A stretch of 64,000 nucleotides of DNA from Cadophora sp. MPI-SDFR-AT-0126. Taxonomy: Eukaryota > Ascomycota > Leotiomycetes > Helotiales > Ploettnerulaceae. The first letter of the stretch is position 1; each line of letters begins with the position of its first letter. Both the position numbers and the translations under genes were made by a program. Location: the NCBI GenBank assembly GCA_020747065.1, contig JAGMVK010000013.1:1178001-1242000 (forward strand). Reading direction: 5' to 3'. The notes under the pieces were generated by a model, which saw only the letters and a list, made by a program, of their open reading frames with translations, did no database searches and was not told where the DNA came from. Below, piece by piece: positions 48,450-60,900 of this stretch.

Positions 48450-49594
48450 CTACACGACTCTCTCCCCACCCTCCCCAACTGGTCCCATCTCGTCACCCTC
48501 GCTCTTCACCACATGGCTTTTCCGGCCACCGAGATACGCCGCCGGATGCCAAACACAAAAGACCAGTATAGCGGGAACCATTGGCACACTCTCGAACACA
48601 TAGAACATCCACTCGTGTGTAAACGGGTATCCGAATATCCCCAAGGCGAATTCGATCAGGCGGTAGATGGATCGGATCTGTGATGTAGGAACCATTTATC
48701 AGCATTGCAAGCATGGATGTCTGAATTTGGCGAAGTTGAAAATGGCGAACAGAAACGAACCAGAATCAGAACACATGAAATTCCAACAGCTCTCACGACT
48801 CTCCTCCACCCATTCCCAGCATCAATTTTCTGGTCTGTCGTCGCTAGCCCCCAGAACCTCCACAAAACCGTCAAGAACACGACCAGGCTAAAACATTGTA
48901 TCGCCAGTCCTGCAATCAGAATATTCTCGCCTACTTGAACCTATTCAAAACAACACCGGTCAGCAAACGATCCAATCTCCCTTTTGAGGTGTCTCAGTCT
49001 GCAAGAAAGGGACATTTGATGAGGGACAGAAGAGAGGTACCCACCATATCACCCTCCCAATCATTACTCGACGCAATGCTCGTCCCACTAACCTGAACTA
49101 TCAACGTCACAATATCCGACGTGACAAAGATCTTCGTCAGATTTCGCAGCGGAAGACGATAGATATGTGTGATACGTAGCGGCAGCACACGATTGCAGAG
49201 GCGCGTAAGGAGCAAGTAGTTACCAGCGGCGATGAAAAGAGGAGCGAGGACTATGAGGGAGGAGGATACTGCATACGGTGGCTTTTCCCCAGTTTCAGTC
49301 AGTCAATGGTCCGGGTAATTGATCTGACAGAAAGATAGGGGAGACGAAGTGGAAAAGTACAAAACTCACGATCTCCTCCTCCTGCTGAATACTGGCAGCC
49401 CTACTGATATACCCACCAACCTCAAACGCCGCACCTACAATCACCACGGTGAAATAGGAGGCTCGATACTTCACAACGGTCAGGTACATCTGCCATGCCA
49501 ATGGTACGGTATAAATGACTGTGAAGACAATGGCGAGAGGCAGTGACGGGTCGTAGAGCCAGATGCTGTTGGGGTTGGAGTTGCTTCCTGGCAT
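48450..49594 (-). CDS. RTA1-like seven-transmembrane lipid/stress-resistance protein
   Basis: Four phase-0 exons (49594-49370, 49281-49045, 48940-48761, 48677-48450) give about 289 residues, the normal family length. Hydrophobic helices are spread over the whole protein: LAIVFTVIYTVPLAWQ; a helix around FTVVIVGAAFEVGGYISR; SSLIVLAPLFIAAGNYLLL; DIVTLIVQVSG; ILIAGLAIQCFSLVVFLTVL; VGISCVLILIRSIYRLIEF; and MFYVFESVPMVPAILVF. The motifs EVGGYISR, LAPLFIAAGNY and IRSIYRLIEF with a following HEW are RTA1 signatures. Family members (Rta1, Rsb1) are plasma-membrane or endomembrane proteins linked to resistance to 7-aminocholesterol, azoles and sphingoid bases. The transported molecule is unproven. Intron 3 uses a GTTCGT donor. 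It lies next to a UPC2-like regulator. Confidence 0.92.
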
Positions 49595-51290
49595 TTTGTT
49601 CGTGAATTATCTGGTTTTGGGATTGGGACAGTTTGTTTTTTTCGCTTGAGCTTCCTGGACAAATTCTGACTTGCGAATTGGAAGATACAAGATTCAGGTT
49701 GAATTTGTGTTTTGATCGATCGTTTGTGCCTGTTACAGGACACAACAGGACAAGAATAGGGAACTTGCTTCTTATCAAAATGTTGGATGCAACTACCCTT
49801 CGACTTCTCGTTCTTCTCTCTATATATATATTAATGTGCAGCACCTTTGCAATTTCACCAGCACCACGTACCCTCACAACCATACCTCCCAATCCCTCGT
49901 CCTCATCCATCGTACCTTCTTACCTTTCATCGCATTAACCCCTGTCCCGTTCCTCCAACCCGCCAAAACAATAATGCAAGCTTTCTTCCCCCTTCACCCA
50001 GCTTTGTCCATCGTTTCACAAAACTCCTCCCCAACCACTCACACTCGTGCCAGCCTTCCCCACACAAGCATTTCCGTGCTCGGATTCAGTTTCTTGGCCA
50101 TACAGCTATGACGAGCGTGATTGGGTCGGGAAGTGAACTCGGGGACAGGAGGCTTCGCATTCTGTCGTATTGCGTGCGTGGTGGGATGAGTTGTGCTACT
50201 TGGCTGACTGGAGTGATAGGCGGGTTAGGGCTTGGCGGGGTGTAAGACGGGGGATTTTTTAGGGTTGGCGGGAACGGGTGCGTCGCCGCACTACTGTAGG
50301 GCTGGGATAGATCCCAAGGTTATCAAATCGTCTTGTTGGTAAGGCTTATCGAAAGGCTGAAAGTGAATTTACGCTTCGATGAAAATAAGTACCGCGTATA
50401 AGACCTGGTAAGTACCCAGGTACTTCGCATTTACCTGGTCTGAGCCTGGAAAAGTACCTAATCCTTAACCTAAGCGATGGGACAAAACCGACGACAAGGT
50501 GGGATATGCGTTGAGGATTTCTTGCTGTTCCTTTTTCATACAGCGTGTAGTGAAGTGAGTAGCGGACTAAGTGGGTTTCCACGTGCTGTGGTGAGATTTT
50601 TGGAGGCCAGCCCTCCGTGGCACGCTTCGTCTCGCTTATTGCTGTTGTCACACCTTGCTTTGTTGTCATTGATGCCATATGAGTGTCCTACAACCACTCC
50701 TATCTCCATGCGCAGTTTCAAAACACTGCATTGGAATTTGGGTGCGTTCACCGCTTCATGATGCCAGAGGGTGGTTCTGTTCCACCGAAATTTGAATCGG
50801 TTAAACGGATTTCATTCAACTATTCTTATCATCTACATCTACTTGGGTTGTTGTTTTTTCCACTGTGGTAAGTCATCGAAGTCTTATATATTCCTTCGAG
50901 AGCTACACTGTCATATCCTGTTCATAAAGTGAATGTGGCAGCTCTAGCCATTGGTGAAAATATGCATCTCGCTTGCGTAGCTACAAACTTGCTGTCCTTA
51001 ATTTCCCCCCAGTATCTGTGAGTTAGTCTCAAGACCGCGGAAATTTATTCTCCCTCTACCTGCTATCTGATCCCAGTTTTGGATGACTTGACTCTTCCCT
51101 GCCTCTAAGACAACTTGTTTAATCCCGAAAGAGCCTCCTCCGATTTGGAGAACATAGCGCGACGTCAGAGCAAGTCAGAGGTAATTACGAGGGGCTCATC
51201 AGACACGCGGGTGCTTTCATCTTCGATATCGTCTCGCATGGTGATATTCTACTAGATATTGGTGGCATCTGTCATATTTACAATCATCCC
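49595..51290. other. Intergenic region, no gene seen
   Basis: This 1.7-kb interval holds the RTA1-like promoter and the 3' flank of the P450 gene. Frames at 49836-50245 are Pro/His/Ser low-complexity text with no motif. A short TACCTGG-type repeat occurs around 50400-50460. Confidence 0.5.
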
Positions 51291-53155
51291 TTAAGCCCGT
51301 TCATATACAGTCAACCAAAACTCAGACTGGAAGAAAAGTCCGTAACAAACAGACCTCATCGGCGTCATCGGATTTACAACATTGAAGTCAAACTGTCTGA
51401 AAAGCTGCAGAATCTCAATGTCAGCATCATCCTCAAATCTCGTTAATGAAAGCCAAATAACATACCTCAACAAACAACTTATTCAATTCCATCCACGCCA
51501 CCACACTTCCCAAACACTTCCACTTCCCATACCCAAACACCAAATCCAGCGTTGAATCCATCTCCCTCAGCTTCTCCTCATCCCTATCCAGCCACCTTTC
51601 AGGTCTGTACACCGCAGGATCATCACCCCACATCGCCTTATTATGGAAAATACCATACATTCCATAGCCAATCTTAGTTCCTCCGGGAATGAACACCCCG
51701 TCGATGGTGTCGCCTTCAGGTGGTACTTCTTTGGACATCAGACCGCAAACAGGTGGGAAGATGCGGAGGCCTTCTTTGATCACGGCTTGGAGGTAGGGCA
51801 TTTTGCGGGCCTCGGCGTCGGTGATGGGTGAGGAGATCGTGTAGCTATCGATTTCGGCGCGGAGTTTGGAGACTACGCGAGGGCTCATGACGAGGTGGAG
51901 CATTATGGCTCGCATTGCTGTAGCCGTGGTATCTGAGCCGGCAAGACTGACACTGTTAACTCAAATGTTGTGGCGGAGATTGATACGGAAGCTTACATCT
52001 GAAGTACAGTTTCCGATTCTGCTTGGTCTTGAGTGAGCCCATGAGCGACGAAAGAACCCAACATGTCTTTCTCGACTTTCTTGTCGGGACCAAATCTCTT
52101 CGCGACAACACTGTTCGTGATTCTACACTTTCGTCAGTACGTCAAACAAATCTCCCTGGGGTGAGCTATACCCAAGAATCTTCCCCATACCCAAAGGATC
52201 TTTATCAGAAGGCATAACCGCTTTTAAAATACTTAAACGCAGTACCCAGTTGAGCCAAGGAAAGACCGTAACCATTAAAGCAGATGAGAAGACATTTTCA
52301 ACAGTCTTGATGAAATCGTACATATCCGAATCAGTTCTCAGGTATCCAAATGCTTCTCGATATGCTGCATCTGAAATGACGTCCAGCGTCAGGTACTGCG
52401 CTTTCCGGGCAAAGTCCATTGGTTTGGTTTCCGTCGCTGTTGAAAGGTATTTGGTGCGAATGAGGTTGACCAAAACTTGGATGTTGCGATCGATAGTGCC
52501 TTCGAGGTCTTCATTTTCTTTTCCCGAATACTTTAAATTTCTTCAGATCTATCCCGTAAATTCAGGGGTGCAAACTCACTCCAGGAGCCATCATCGCTCT
52601 CAGCTCATTGTGTTTCTTCTCATCTCGCTCCGACGAGACATTGTCCTTGACAGGGTCGAAGCGAACCCCAACATACCACTTCACGATGATCAGCGCTGTG
52701 GCACATCAAATTCAGAAGCAATTTCCATGCCGACTGGAATAAAAAAACGAAGGAAGGCACATACATCCGATCTTGTATATGGCGACCTAACAGCCATCAT
52801 CCTCTTGATGATCGCGGGGTCCCCAGCGACAAGGTCATTCGGCCCAACTCGAGCAAGCGATCCTGACAGTAATCAACCCCTTGCATCCCGTATCACCTGA
52901 AATCTTGACTCGTTACACAGCAGACAACGTACCATACTTCTCGTTCACCGCCTGAAGGTCATGATGCATGCCACCAGCTGAAATCTTTCGCGCGAGCCAG
53001 AATCGGGTCAGTGCCGCAATCGTCGGGCCTTTAAAGTGTCGCAGGCGATACCAGCTTCGGAAAACCCGCACAGAGTGCCATGCCGCCAAAGCCACGAACA
53101 AGGCAAGGATCCAGTGACTGGCTAGCAAGCTCAGCAATTTTCCTAAGCTGCTCAT
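51291..53155 (-). CDS. Cytochrome P450 monooxygenase
   Basis: Seven exons (53155-52933, 52862-52765, 52678-52580, 52530-52172, 52122-51997, 51946-51466, 51404-51291) join in phase to about 499 residues, full length for a fungal P450. An N-terminal membrane anchor (SHWILALFVALAAW) targets it to the ER. The I-helix oxygen motif AGSDTTATA, the K-helix EGLR of KEGLRIFPP, the PERW motif and the heme loop FGYGKWKCLG with its cysteine are all present. The general layout resembles pisatin-demethylase-like fungal P450s, but the CYP family cannot be set by eye. It shares a 539-bp intergenic region with the divergent LaeA-like methyltransferase, suggesting co-expression and joint modification of a small molecule. 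No backbone synthase is in the window. Confidence 0.94.
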
Positions 53156-53694
53156 TGCAAATCAGATGCTGGTCACTGGTGAATCTGATACCAGTAGCTT
53201 GGGATGAAAGGTGGAAGAAAAGGGATTCTCGTCCTTCGGTATCATTGAAGTTCTTCCGTTTCCAAAAGAGCTAAAGATCGGGGCATCCTTCCTATTCGAT
53301 TGCTGTGGCCGACATAACCCAGTGACTTCAAGGTACGTGGGGGTTTAGTGCAATGCGGCAGCTGTAAGCGGCCTGCTAAAGAATAATGAGGACCCTGTTT
53401 ATAAAGTTTACAAGGGATGACAGCCAATTGAGATATACGCCAATGTGTCGACCAGCGGCCCGTCCTAGCGAGGACACGCTGTATCGTATGACCAAGAAGG
53501 ATGAACCTCGAAAGACTTTAATAGCACCGACGCAACTCACCAGGGATTACAAGCTTGCATTGGAACACGCGACCTGGTCCTCCACGTTTTTAAAATTGCC
53601 CCACGATTGCACGTTTTCCAACAAACTCGAAAATTCCACGCATCGCAAAAACGAATATCACTGTAATACGACGCATCGGGAGTCCCCTCACATC
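53156..53694. promoter_or_regulatory. Bidirectional promoter region between P450 and methyltransferase genes
   Basis: The two divergent start codons are 539 bp apart and nothing coding is recognised between them. Shared control is plausible by position. No binding site is claimed. Confidence 0.55.
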
Positions 53695-55323
53695 ATGGCT
53701 GACCCACAACAGACGGAGGTTCGTCCACTTCAGGATATGTGCACACAAACTGTCGCTGACATGTGGTATGCAGGTCGTCGATGATGTCAACGATGATGAT
53801 TCGGCATTGGGAGATGTTCTGGAACACCTTTCCATTATCCCGATCAAGCGCTAACCGCTCTTGCAGGACGATGGAGATCTGAGTTCTACCACATCCATTG
53901 GTTCGAGCATCCTGAGATATCGGCAAGAGAACGGAAGGACGTATCATGCGTACAAAGATGGAAGTGAGCAAAAATTGTTCGAAAATAATTATCATCGAAG
54001 TTCGCTGACCAAAAGTTCAGAATACCTATTGCCCAACGACGAGGTAAGATTCCGGTTCTTTGTGAAAATTTTTTGGTTACAGCCTCCTCGCATGATGTTT
54101 ACATTACAAAATCCAGGGAGAAAATGATCGTCTGGGTAGGTATCCATGCCCTCTTCATTCAGTCAGATATACTAACGATGGCAGATCTTCAACATCACAT
54201 GTACTATTTGACGCTAGGTGGAAAGTTATACATCGCACCCATACCAGAAGACCAAAAAATCCATCGAGTATTAGATCTTGGAACCGGAACTGGAATTTGG
54301 GCGATTGACTTCGGTGGGCCCCTCAAAAGCAATATGAGATCTAGACAGTTCGCTAATAATATCAAAGCCGACGAACATCCAGAGACCCAAGTATGTCATA
54401 TCTTACTGATGACCTGATCAACTGGAGACTGATTTCGTTTCCAGGTTCTCGGTGTAGACCTAAGTCCCATTCAACCGACTTTGTACCTTGACCTTCTCAT
54501 CCATGTTATGGCTGGCATACTGATATTGAAAGTGTCCCACCAAACTGTCAATTTGAAATCGACGATATCGAAGAGCCATGGGAATACAAGTACAAATTCG
54601 ACCTCATAAACATGCGCATGATGGTCGGCTGCGTCTCCGACTGGCCCCGTTGCTTCAAGCAATGTTTCGAGTATGCTTTTCCCCTCCGTTGTTCCAACTT
54701 GTCCCACCCGCTCTTTCCCCCATACACCCCTTCTTCCCCCAACCTCACACTCCAACAGTTTTCTCAACCCCGGCGGCTGGCTCGAAGTAAAAGACATCTC
54801 CTTCCCCATCGAAGACAACGACTCCTCCTTTCCACCAGACTGCGCCGTCAAAAAGTGGGCTGATCTCATCCTCGAAGGAACGATAAAACTCGGCCGACCG
54901 TGTGATAGCGCGAAAGATTATAAGTTGATGCTAATCGAGGCGGGGTTTGAGGATGTGGTGGAGGTGAGGTATAAGTGGCCGCAAAATAAGTGGCCAAAGG
55001 ATAGGAAGTTGAAGGAATTGGGTGATTACTCTTTTTTCCTGGGGGAAACAGTCGGGGTGAAAGGGACTGACTTATGAATAGGAATGTGGATGCACGAGAA
55101 CTTCAGCACGGGCTTGGCGGGATTGAGCATGGCTGTGTTTACAAGGGGGTTGGGCTGGTCCCAGGAGGAGCTGGAGGTCTTCTTAGCAGATGTCAGGAAA
55201 AGCATGAAAGATACCAATATTCATGGGTATTATCCTATGTGAGTTTCGATTGCTAATAATAGAGCTATGGATATTTTTGCTAACTAGATCAGATACGCGG
55301 TGTATGGCAGAAAACCTCAATAA
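53695..55323 (+). CDS. LaeA-like SAM-dependent methyltransferase
   Basis: Twelve short exons (53695-53718, 53774-53815, 53867-53963, 54021-54043, 54117-54135, 54185-54313, 54368-54390, 54445-54482, 54533-54670, 54759-55021, 55082-55238, 55293-55323) join in phase to about 327 residues. Motif I of class I methyltransferases is VLDLGTGTGIWAIDF. The next acidic strand is QVLGVDLSPIQPTFVPPNCQ, followed by FEIDDIEEPW, FDLINMRMM and LNPGGWLEVKD. The N-terminal TTSIGSSILRYRQENGRTYH is shared by the fungal LaeA/Llm family. LaeA itself controls secondary metabolism, while many relatives are probably small-molecule or protein methyltransferases. Two exons use GTT donors (GTTCGT, GTTCTG). The exon-2 boundary is the least certain. 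Its pairing with a P450 favours a tailoring role over global regulation. Confidence 0.93.
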
Positions 55324-55802
55324 CCTCAAGCTACCTTGTTTCTTAGACGGGAGTAATGGATTTGAAACAATGAAATATGCTTGATATGTCAAGCGCAAAG
55401 TGAATTCCCGTACATAGATACTTCCACCAGTGGCTTAGCGCGGAGAAGGAACTGAAGTATAAGTAACGTCCAAGAGCCGGATAGGTGTGAACAAGATGTC
55501 TAGCAATTCCTCAAGTTTGTGGACATTATGTTCTGCTGGTTAAATGTACATTGAAAATCACATCAGCTTCCACCTCACTACACTTTAAAGTCTCATTCCA
55601 AATCCTTCAGTAAGGCGCACAGAATGCGATGGCTGATAAGACTACAATAGTATTTCCTTCCATGTGTTGACATGCTATTCAAGAATATTGACAGCAAATG
55701 GACGTTTGACAACAACACTTGAGTGCCGACGTCGCCGAGCTAGGCAACTGCGAAACGTAACGCTTCTGAATAAAGCCTTCATATCAACAATAACAAAGTT
55801 TG

Positions 55803-55899
55803 TTTCATTGTAAATCTCATATTTGTTAACAATGAGATAGTCTCATTGCCACAGGCGACACGTGTTATTTTTTGCTGTGTTACGAGATTATCAATGAAA
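55803..55899. repeat. Imperfect inverted repeat with central hairpin
   Basis: The left arm 55803-55820 and the right arm 55882-55899 match at 15 of 18 positions when one is reverse-complemented. Between them, CAATGAGA-TAG-TCTCATTG (55830-55848) is a perfect eight-base-pair hairpin. This could be a small non-autonomous element remnant or a fold-back structure. Confidence 0.5.
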
Positions 55900-57042
55900 T
55901 TGAAACAGAAGACAAACAGTCGTAAATTTATTCCAAGATATCAGAAATGCTAACCAATTAAAATCTCAAGGTCAAGGCGAAAATAAGCGATCACGGCTTT
56001 CACATTTGGGCATGTCACGAACGTTCGGAACGAATTCACAACTTCCACCTTATGTTCACTCGAGCAACCATTTTGAAGCACCTAAACTTCATATCCTGAC
56101 TGAAAAAAAAAAAAATTAGGGGTAGAGTGAATGATGAGGCAGAGCATATAAGCTTCCCTCGGAAGTCTACGGCAAGAGAACATATCCTCGGGAATGTAGT
56201 CTCTGCAGGCGACATGACTGAGCAAGACTCGACCAGGCTCTGATACCGGTTGGAAATCTTGCAAGTAGAAAACAGCTTCGATGTTTGGAAACAACTCTGA
56301 ACTGTATTTTATATCGCATTGTCACGAGTATGATAAATTGTAGAAGTTGGTTGACTAGTTGTCCGAGAAATAATGGCGTGCGCTAACGAAAAAGCAATCG
56401 ATGTTAAGACTAACCTTCGGTCATCCACGTCTTCGTCTCTTTTCTTCAAGTCGCAAAGCCACTGCTTAGGCAAGAGGACACGACATACTAAAAATAGTAA
56501 AAAGAGGTTGATGCTCCCTTAAGTAGAAAGGAAATCAGATAGAAAGTTAAAAAGGCTGGTCTTGTCGTCCAAATGAATCACGCACTGGCTTGTGCTGATA
56601 TACTACTCATTATTGATGGGACTGCATTTCGATAATTGTCAAAGGTCCAATAGCAAGGGGTATCTCGTAAACTAGCTCCAAAGAATCAGGCTGAATATTA
56701 CTCCAGGTTCTCGGTCTTGGGTGGGCGTCACATTTGCATCCCGACGAAGGTGGCAAATCGAGGAGATCGCTGTTGATGGGTGGGCATTTGTCTGAAATTC
56801 GACGGACGCGAGTAAGCACTACCGGGGTAAGATGAGCATCTGACTCCTAGTCCCTGTTGCAATAATGTTTTCTCAAACTAACGAGTGCAAGGACCCGTCG
56901 GTGCAGCCTCTTTCGAGCCAACGATGTCGCTTAGCGAACGCAATGTGAATAATAGAATTTGTGCTATCTTGTAAGGGACCTTCTCCAGGCAGAATATATT
57001 CAAGCTCGTCTCAACAAGCCTCGCAACAGTTATGCGCTTACA

Positions 57043-57059
57043 TTTTTTTTTTTTTTTTT
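57043..57059 (+). repeat. 17-base poly-T run
   Basis: This homopolymer is read directly from the sequence and lies in non-coding DNA upstream of the chitinase gene. No function is implied. Confidence 0.8.
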
Positions 57060-57975
57060 CACTCGTGTCGGAACTTCCGAACATTGCTTCGCATGGCAGG
57101 CTGATGTGTGTCTTATACGTTTTTGACTGGTCAGACATGAATGAAATGACCTTTTTAGCCCCCAACCATGAGAACCGGTCTCCACACCCTGGCGCGAGGG
57201 AGTTCATGGAATACTCATGCCAGCTGCTTTGAGAATCATGATAAACTAATCAACCGAGGACCAGCTTGGTACTTGAAAATCTCCCTCCACTTCTTAAAAA
57301 TGGTCAGGACACGATGTTTCGAAACTTGCATCATAAGAAAGTACCTTCCTTTGTAGATGGCTCGATCATTTCGGGAATCATTTTAGTGTTTCTCAGTGAT
57401 GCACTGTCACTGCACCAGGCTCACTGTTCTCAACACTATGTTTATAGTCCAAGAAATCCGATTTCTGGTTGGCTATGTAGGCGAATTCGGCGACCTGAGT
57501 TATGGAAAGGCGTGGTAAGCGGCGAACAAACCTGGACTTCTTTCCAGTTCCAAGTGGTAGACTGTACGAGGTCCCGATGGCCCCTGTAGACGAATGAAAG
57601 ACGCCTTACTGTAGAGGTGTTGGAAGTTCTCACCGATGGACCATTAGAGTCACCTGGACCAGCTCACATGCTTTTCCGCTAGACCTTGTACATTGCGCCT
57701 TTCTATGGATAGCCTGTAGCAAGAGCCAAATTGCTCCTCGAGATTCGCAACAAGCACTTTCAGCTCTGAAGCCCTGCTTACTCTCCGGGACCATCAGTGA
57801 CTATTGGTATGCCCAGCCTCCATTTCGGAACTTGTAGCCAGCCTCGGTTACTCCATAGATGTCGACAGACGAGTCAGAAACATCCACTTGAGACTGAGAC
57901 GATTATAAGTTCAATTAATTTCCGCTTTTTCAGTTTTCAATATTGAGGAAATTTGTATGCCTCAACCAAGTCAAG

Positions 57976-60900
57976 ATGCTTGTTCAAGACATTGTCACTG
58001 TTCTGATGATTTGCGTCTCATCAGTACATTCTCTTCATATTTCCAGGGAGGTCTTTGGGCGAACAGGAGCCCTTATTTCTTCAAACATAACTGAATGTAT
58101 GTCACACTCCCTCATTGCCATCAAAGTGGAAAGCCCAAAATGCTAAATTTGGTATTCCAGCCGACCTCATTAGGCTCCGTGGCCCAAGTATTGGGCATCA
58201 AAACCCCCAAGTTTCACCACCAATCCCAGACATATCAGCCATCGAGTCAAGATCGGCCACTTACTCAAACTCACTGAACACCAGCTTTTTGTTCAGTAGA
58301 GATGCAAATCCCTGCTCGAAAGAAAGCGAGTGCGCTGATAAGAGGTGACAAAATCAACTTTACGTCACATTTATTTTGGTGCTAATACGAATTATCAAAG
58401 TTGTTGCAGCAAAAATGGAACCTGTGGCTACGGTGCCGATTATTGCTCAATCGACAACTGCGACTCTAACTGCGAAGCAACTGCCATGTGTGGAAAGTAC
58501 AGTGAAGGTGGTACGCAGAAGTGTGGCATGAACCTTTGCTGCTCAGCCTACGGTTGGTGTGGGGTAAGCTCTCTTCAGCTCTGTCGTTGAGGCAAAGATG
58601 CAAATGGAATATCCCAGCTGACGAAATCTCAGACTAGTAGTCTACACTGCTCTACTACTGATAATGGGAATGCCAAATGTCAGGAGGGATTTGGTCTTTG
58701 CCACCAAGTTCCTCCACCCTCTTGCTCTCCATCGCAAAAGAGTACAGACGGAAGAAAGATCGGATACTACCAATCTTGGAACGTGAGGAACCGTCTTTGC
58801 AACCGTGTTGCACCGAGTCAGATTATCACTACAGGCTATACACACCTCTTCTACTCCTTCGCTTCAGTAGACCCACATACGTTCAGCATTGTGGCACCAC
58901 ATCCAGACGATGTTTCAATGATGAAGGAGTTCACAGCTTTAAAGACCGCACAAATGCAGACGTGGATAGCAGTTGGTGGTTATGACTTCAGTGATCCGGG
59001 AGCAACACGCACTACGTGGTATGGTTGCACTGCTACAAGAATGAGCCGCTATTGACCACGATTCAGGTCCGATCTCGCATCCACGTCTGAAAATCGTTCA
59101 AAATTCATAGCTTCGGTCAAAAGCTTTCTGGTTTTATACGGATTTCAGGGAATTGATCTTGACTGGGAGTACCCTGGTACTCCTGAGCGAGGCGGTAAAC
59201 CTCAAGACACAGCCAACCTGGTTTTACTTGTCAAGGAGTTGAGAGCTAGTCTGGGAAGCGAATACGGGCTAAGCCTTACTCTGGCACCCGACTACTGGTA
59301 CCTCCGCTTCTTCGATGCCAAAGCTATGGAGCCATACGTCGATTTCTTTGGATTCATGGCGTATGATCTCCACGGCCCATGGGACTCGGACGTTAAGACT
59401 CTAGGCGCCAAGATCCGTGGCCAGGCTGAGATTCCCGAAATTTACAACGACACCATGCCCTTGTGGTTTGATGGGCTGGATCCAGTAAAGATTAATCTTG
59501 GTCTCGCGTCTTACGGCAGAGGATACACAGTTTCGGATAGGAGTTGCAACAGTCTTGGTTGCTCATTCAAAGGGCCCAGTCTCCCCGGTCCATGTACTAA
59601 CGCGGAAGGTGTCCTGTCCCTGCAGGAGATTGAGGACTTGATCGTGCAGAAGAATCTGACTCCCCTCCTTCTAGAGAAGGAAATGATGAAGCAGATCACA
59701 TGGGACAATCAATGGATCGGGTACGATGACGAAGAAACGCACGCGATGAAGAAAGCTTGGGGAGATGCTCTCTGCTTTGGTGGGACAATGCTCTGGAGCA
59801 TAGATTTCATGTCAGGGGAAGGAACGTATGTTTTACACCGCTGCCGTCTCATCAACATTCACTCATTGCAAATTAGTGATGCGCCAGCGACTAAAGATGG
59901 TCTCTGTGGCCCCGACAACGGATTCACGGTCTGCGGTAACTCAACATTCGGGGTCTGCTGCTCTGCCTCTGGCTTCTGCGGATCAACAGCAGTCCATTGC
60001 GGAAATATTTGCCTCTCGGGTGCCTGTACGATGAATGGTATAACAACTGACGGTACTTGTGGCAAGGCAAAGAGGGGCTCAGTCTGTGGGGTGTGGCCAA
60101 CTGGTGGATGTTGCTCTGGAAGCGGATTTGTACGTGCACTTCTCTACGCTCTTCTCCAAAGCTTAAAGTATCTCGGTATCTCACTTCGCTCCCGACAAGC
60201 CTAGGCGAGAATTTGCCTTGCAATATTTGCCTTCACTCTAAACCGTTACTAAAATTTCTCTAGTGTGGTATCGAGGAAGACTTCTGCGGAGATGGATGTA
60301 AGTGGCTTGCTCAAAGCTTTTTGAAATGTGTATGCTAAACTCACACAGGTCAATCAGGCCCGTGCAAGAACAAGGGTATTTTCCCGGCATTAAATGCGTA
60401 TTCGAGCTGCCTGGAGCTTGAAGGTATGGAAATGTCCACCATCACCTCCGTTTCATTTTCCAACAAGTTCTGATTTATGCAAATAGAAAGCCAAGATCCG
60501 GAAGGACCGGGCAAGAATGAATGGGAAAAGGTCTCAGCGATGAAATTCTACGAAGGTAGGTAAGATTACAATACCTCTCAAGCTTGCCTGCTAACTCCAA
60601 GTTCTCAGATTGGTTAAACACTTACAAAGGCGATGATTTAGAGACAGATTTTGCTGCTACTCCGTGGGGTCTGAGAGAGTCATTTGCAGATTGTGGTATT
60701 GATGGTAATTGCGGATCTCCCAATTGCAACGATTTTGGTAATCAAATCACCCGTGAGCAAGGTGCAGCGGCCTACCTAATTATGCTGCAAATGATGCACA
60801 TCAACCAAGGAAGCATTTTCCAATATACCTCACGTATCACACCGCAACTAACAGCACTTCCTAGATATTTGAGAACCTCAACAAGCGTCTTGATGATCTT

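Larger units (their letters stand above)
55324..57975. other. Intergenic region of 2.7 kb, no gene seen
   Basis: The stretch is slightly more AT-rich than its surroundings. It holds an imperfect inverted repeat near 55803-55899, an A run at about 56104-56115 and a T run at 57043-57059. None of the open frames has a recognisable motif. It separates the methyltransferase from the chitinase. Confidence 0.5.

Noticed and set aside
52250..52900. 216-codon plus-strand frame
   Set aside because: Antisense shadow of the P450 gene, whose exons carry all the family motifs.
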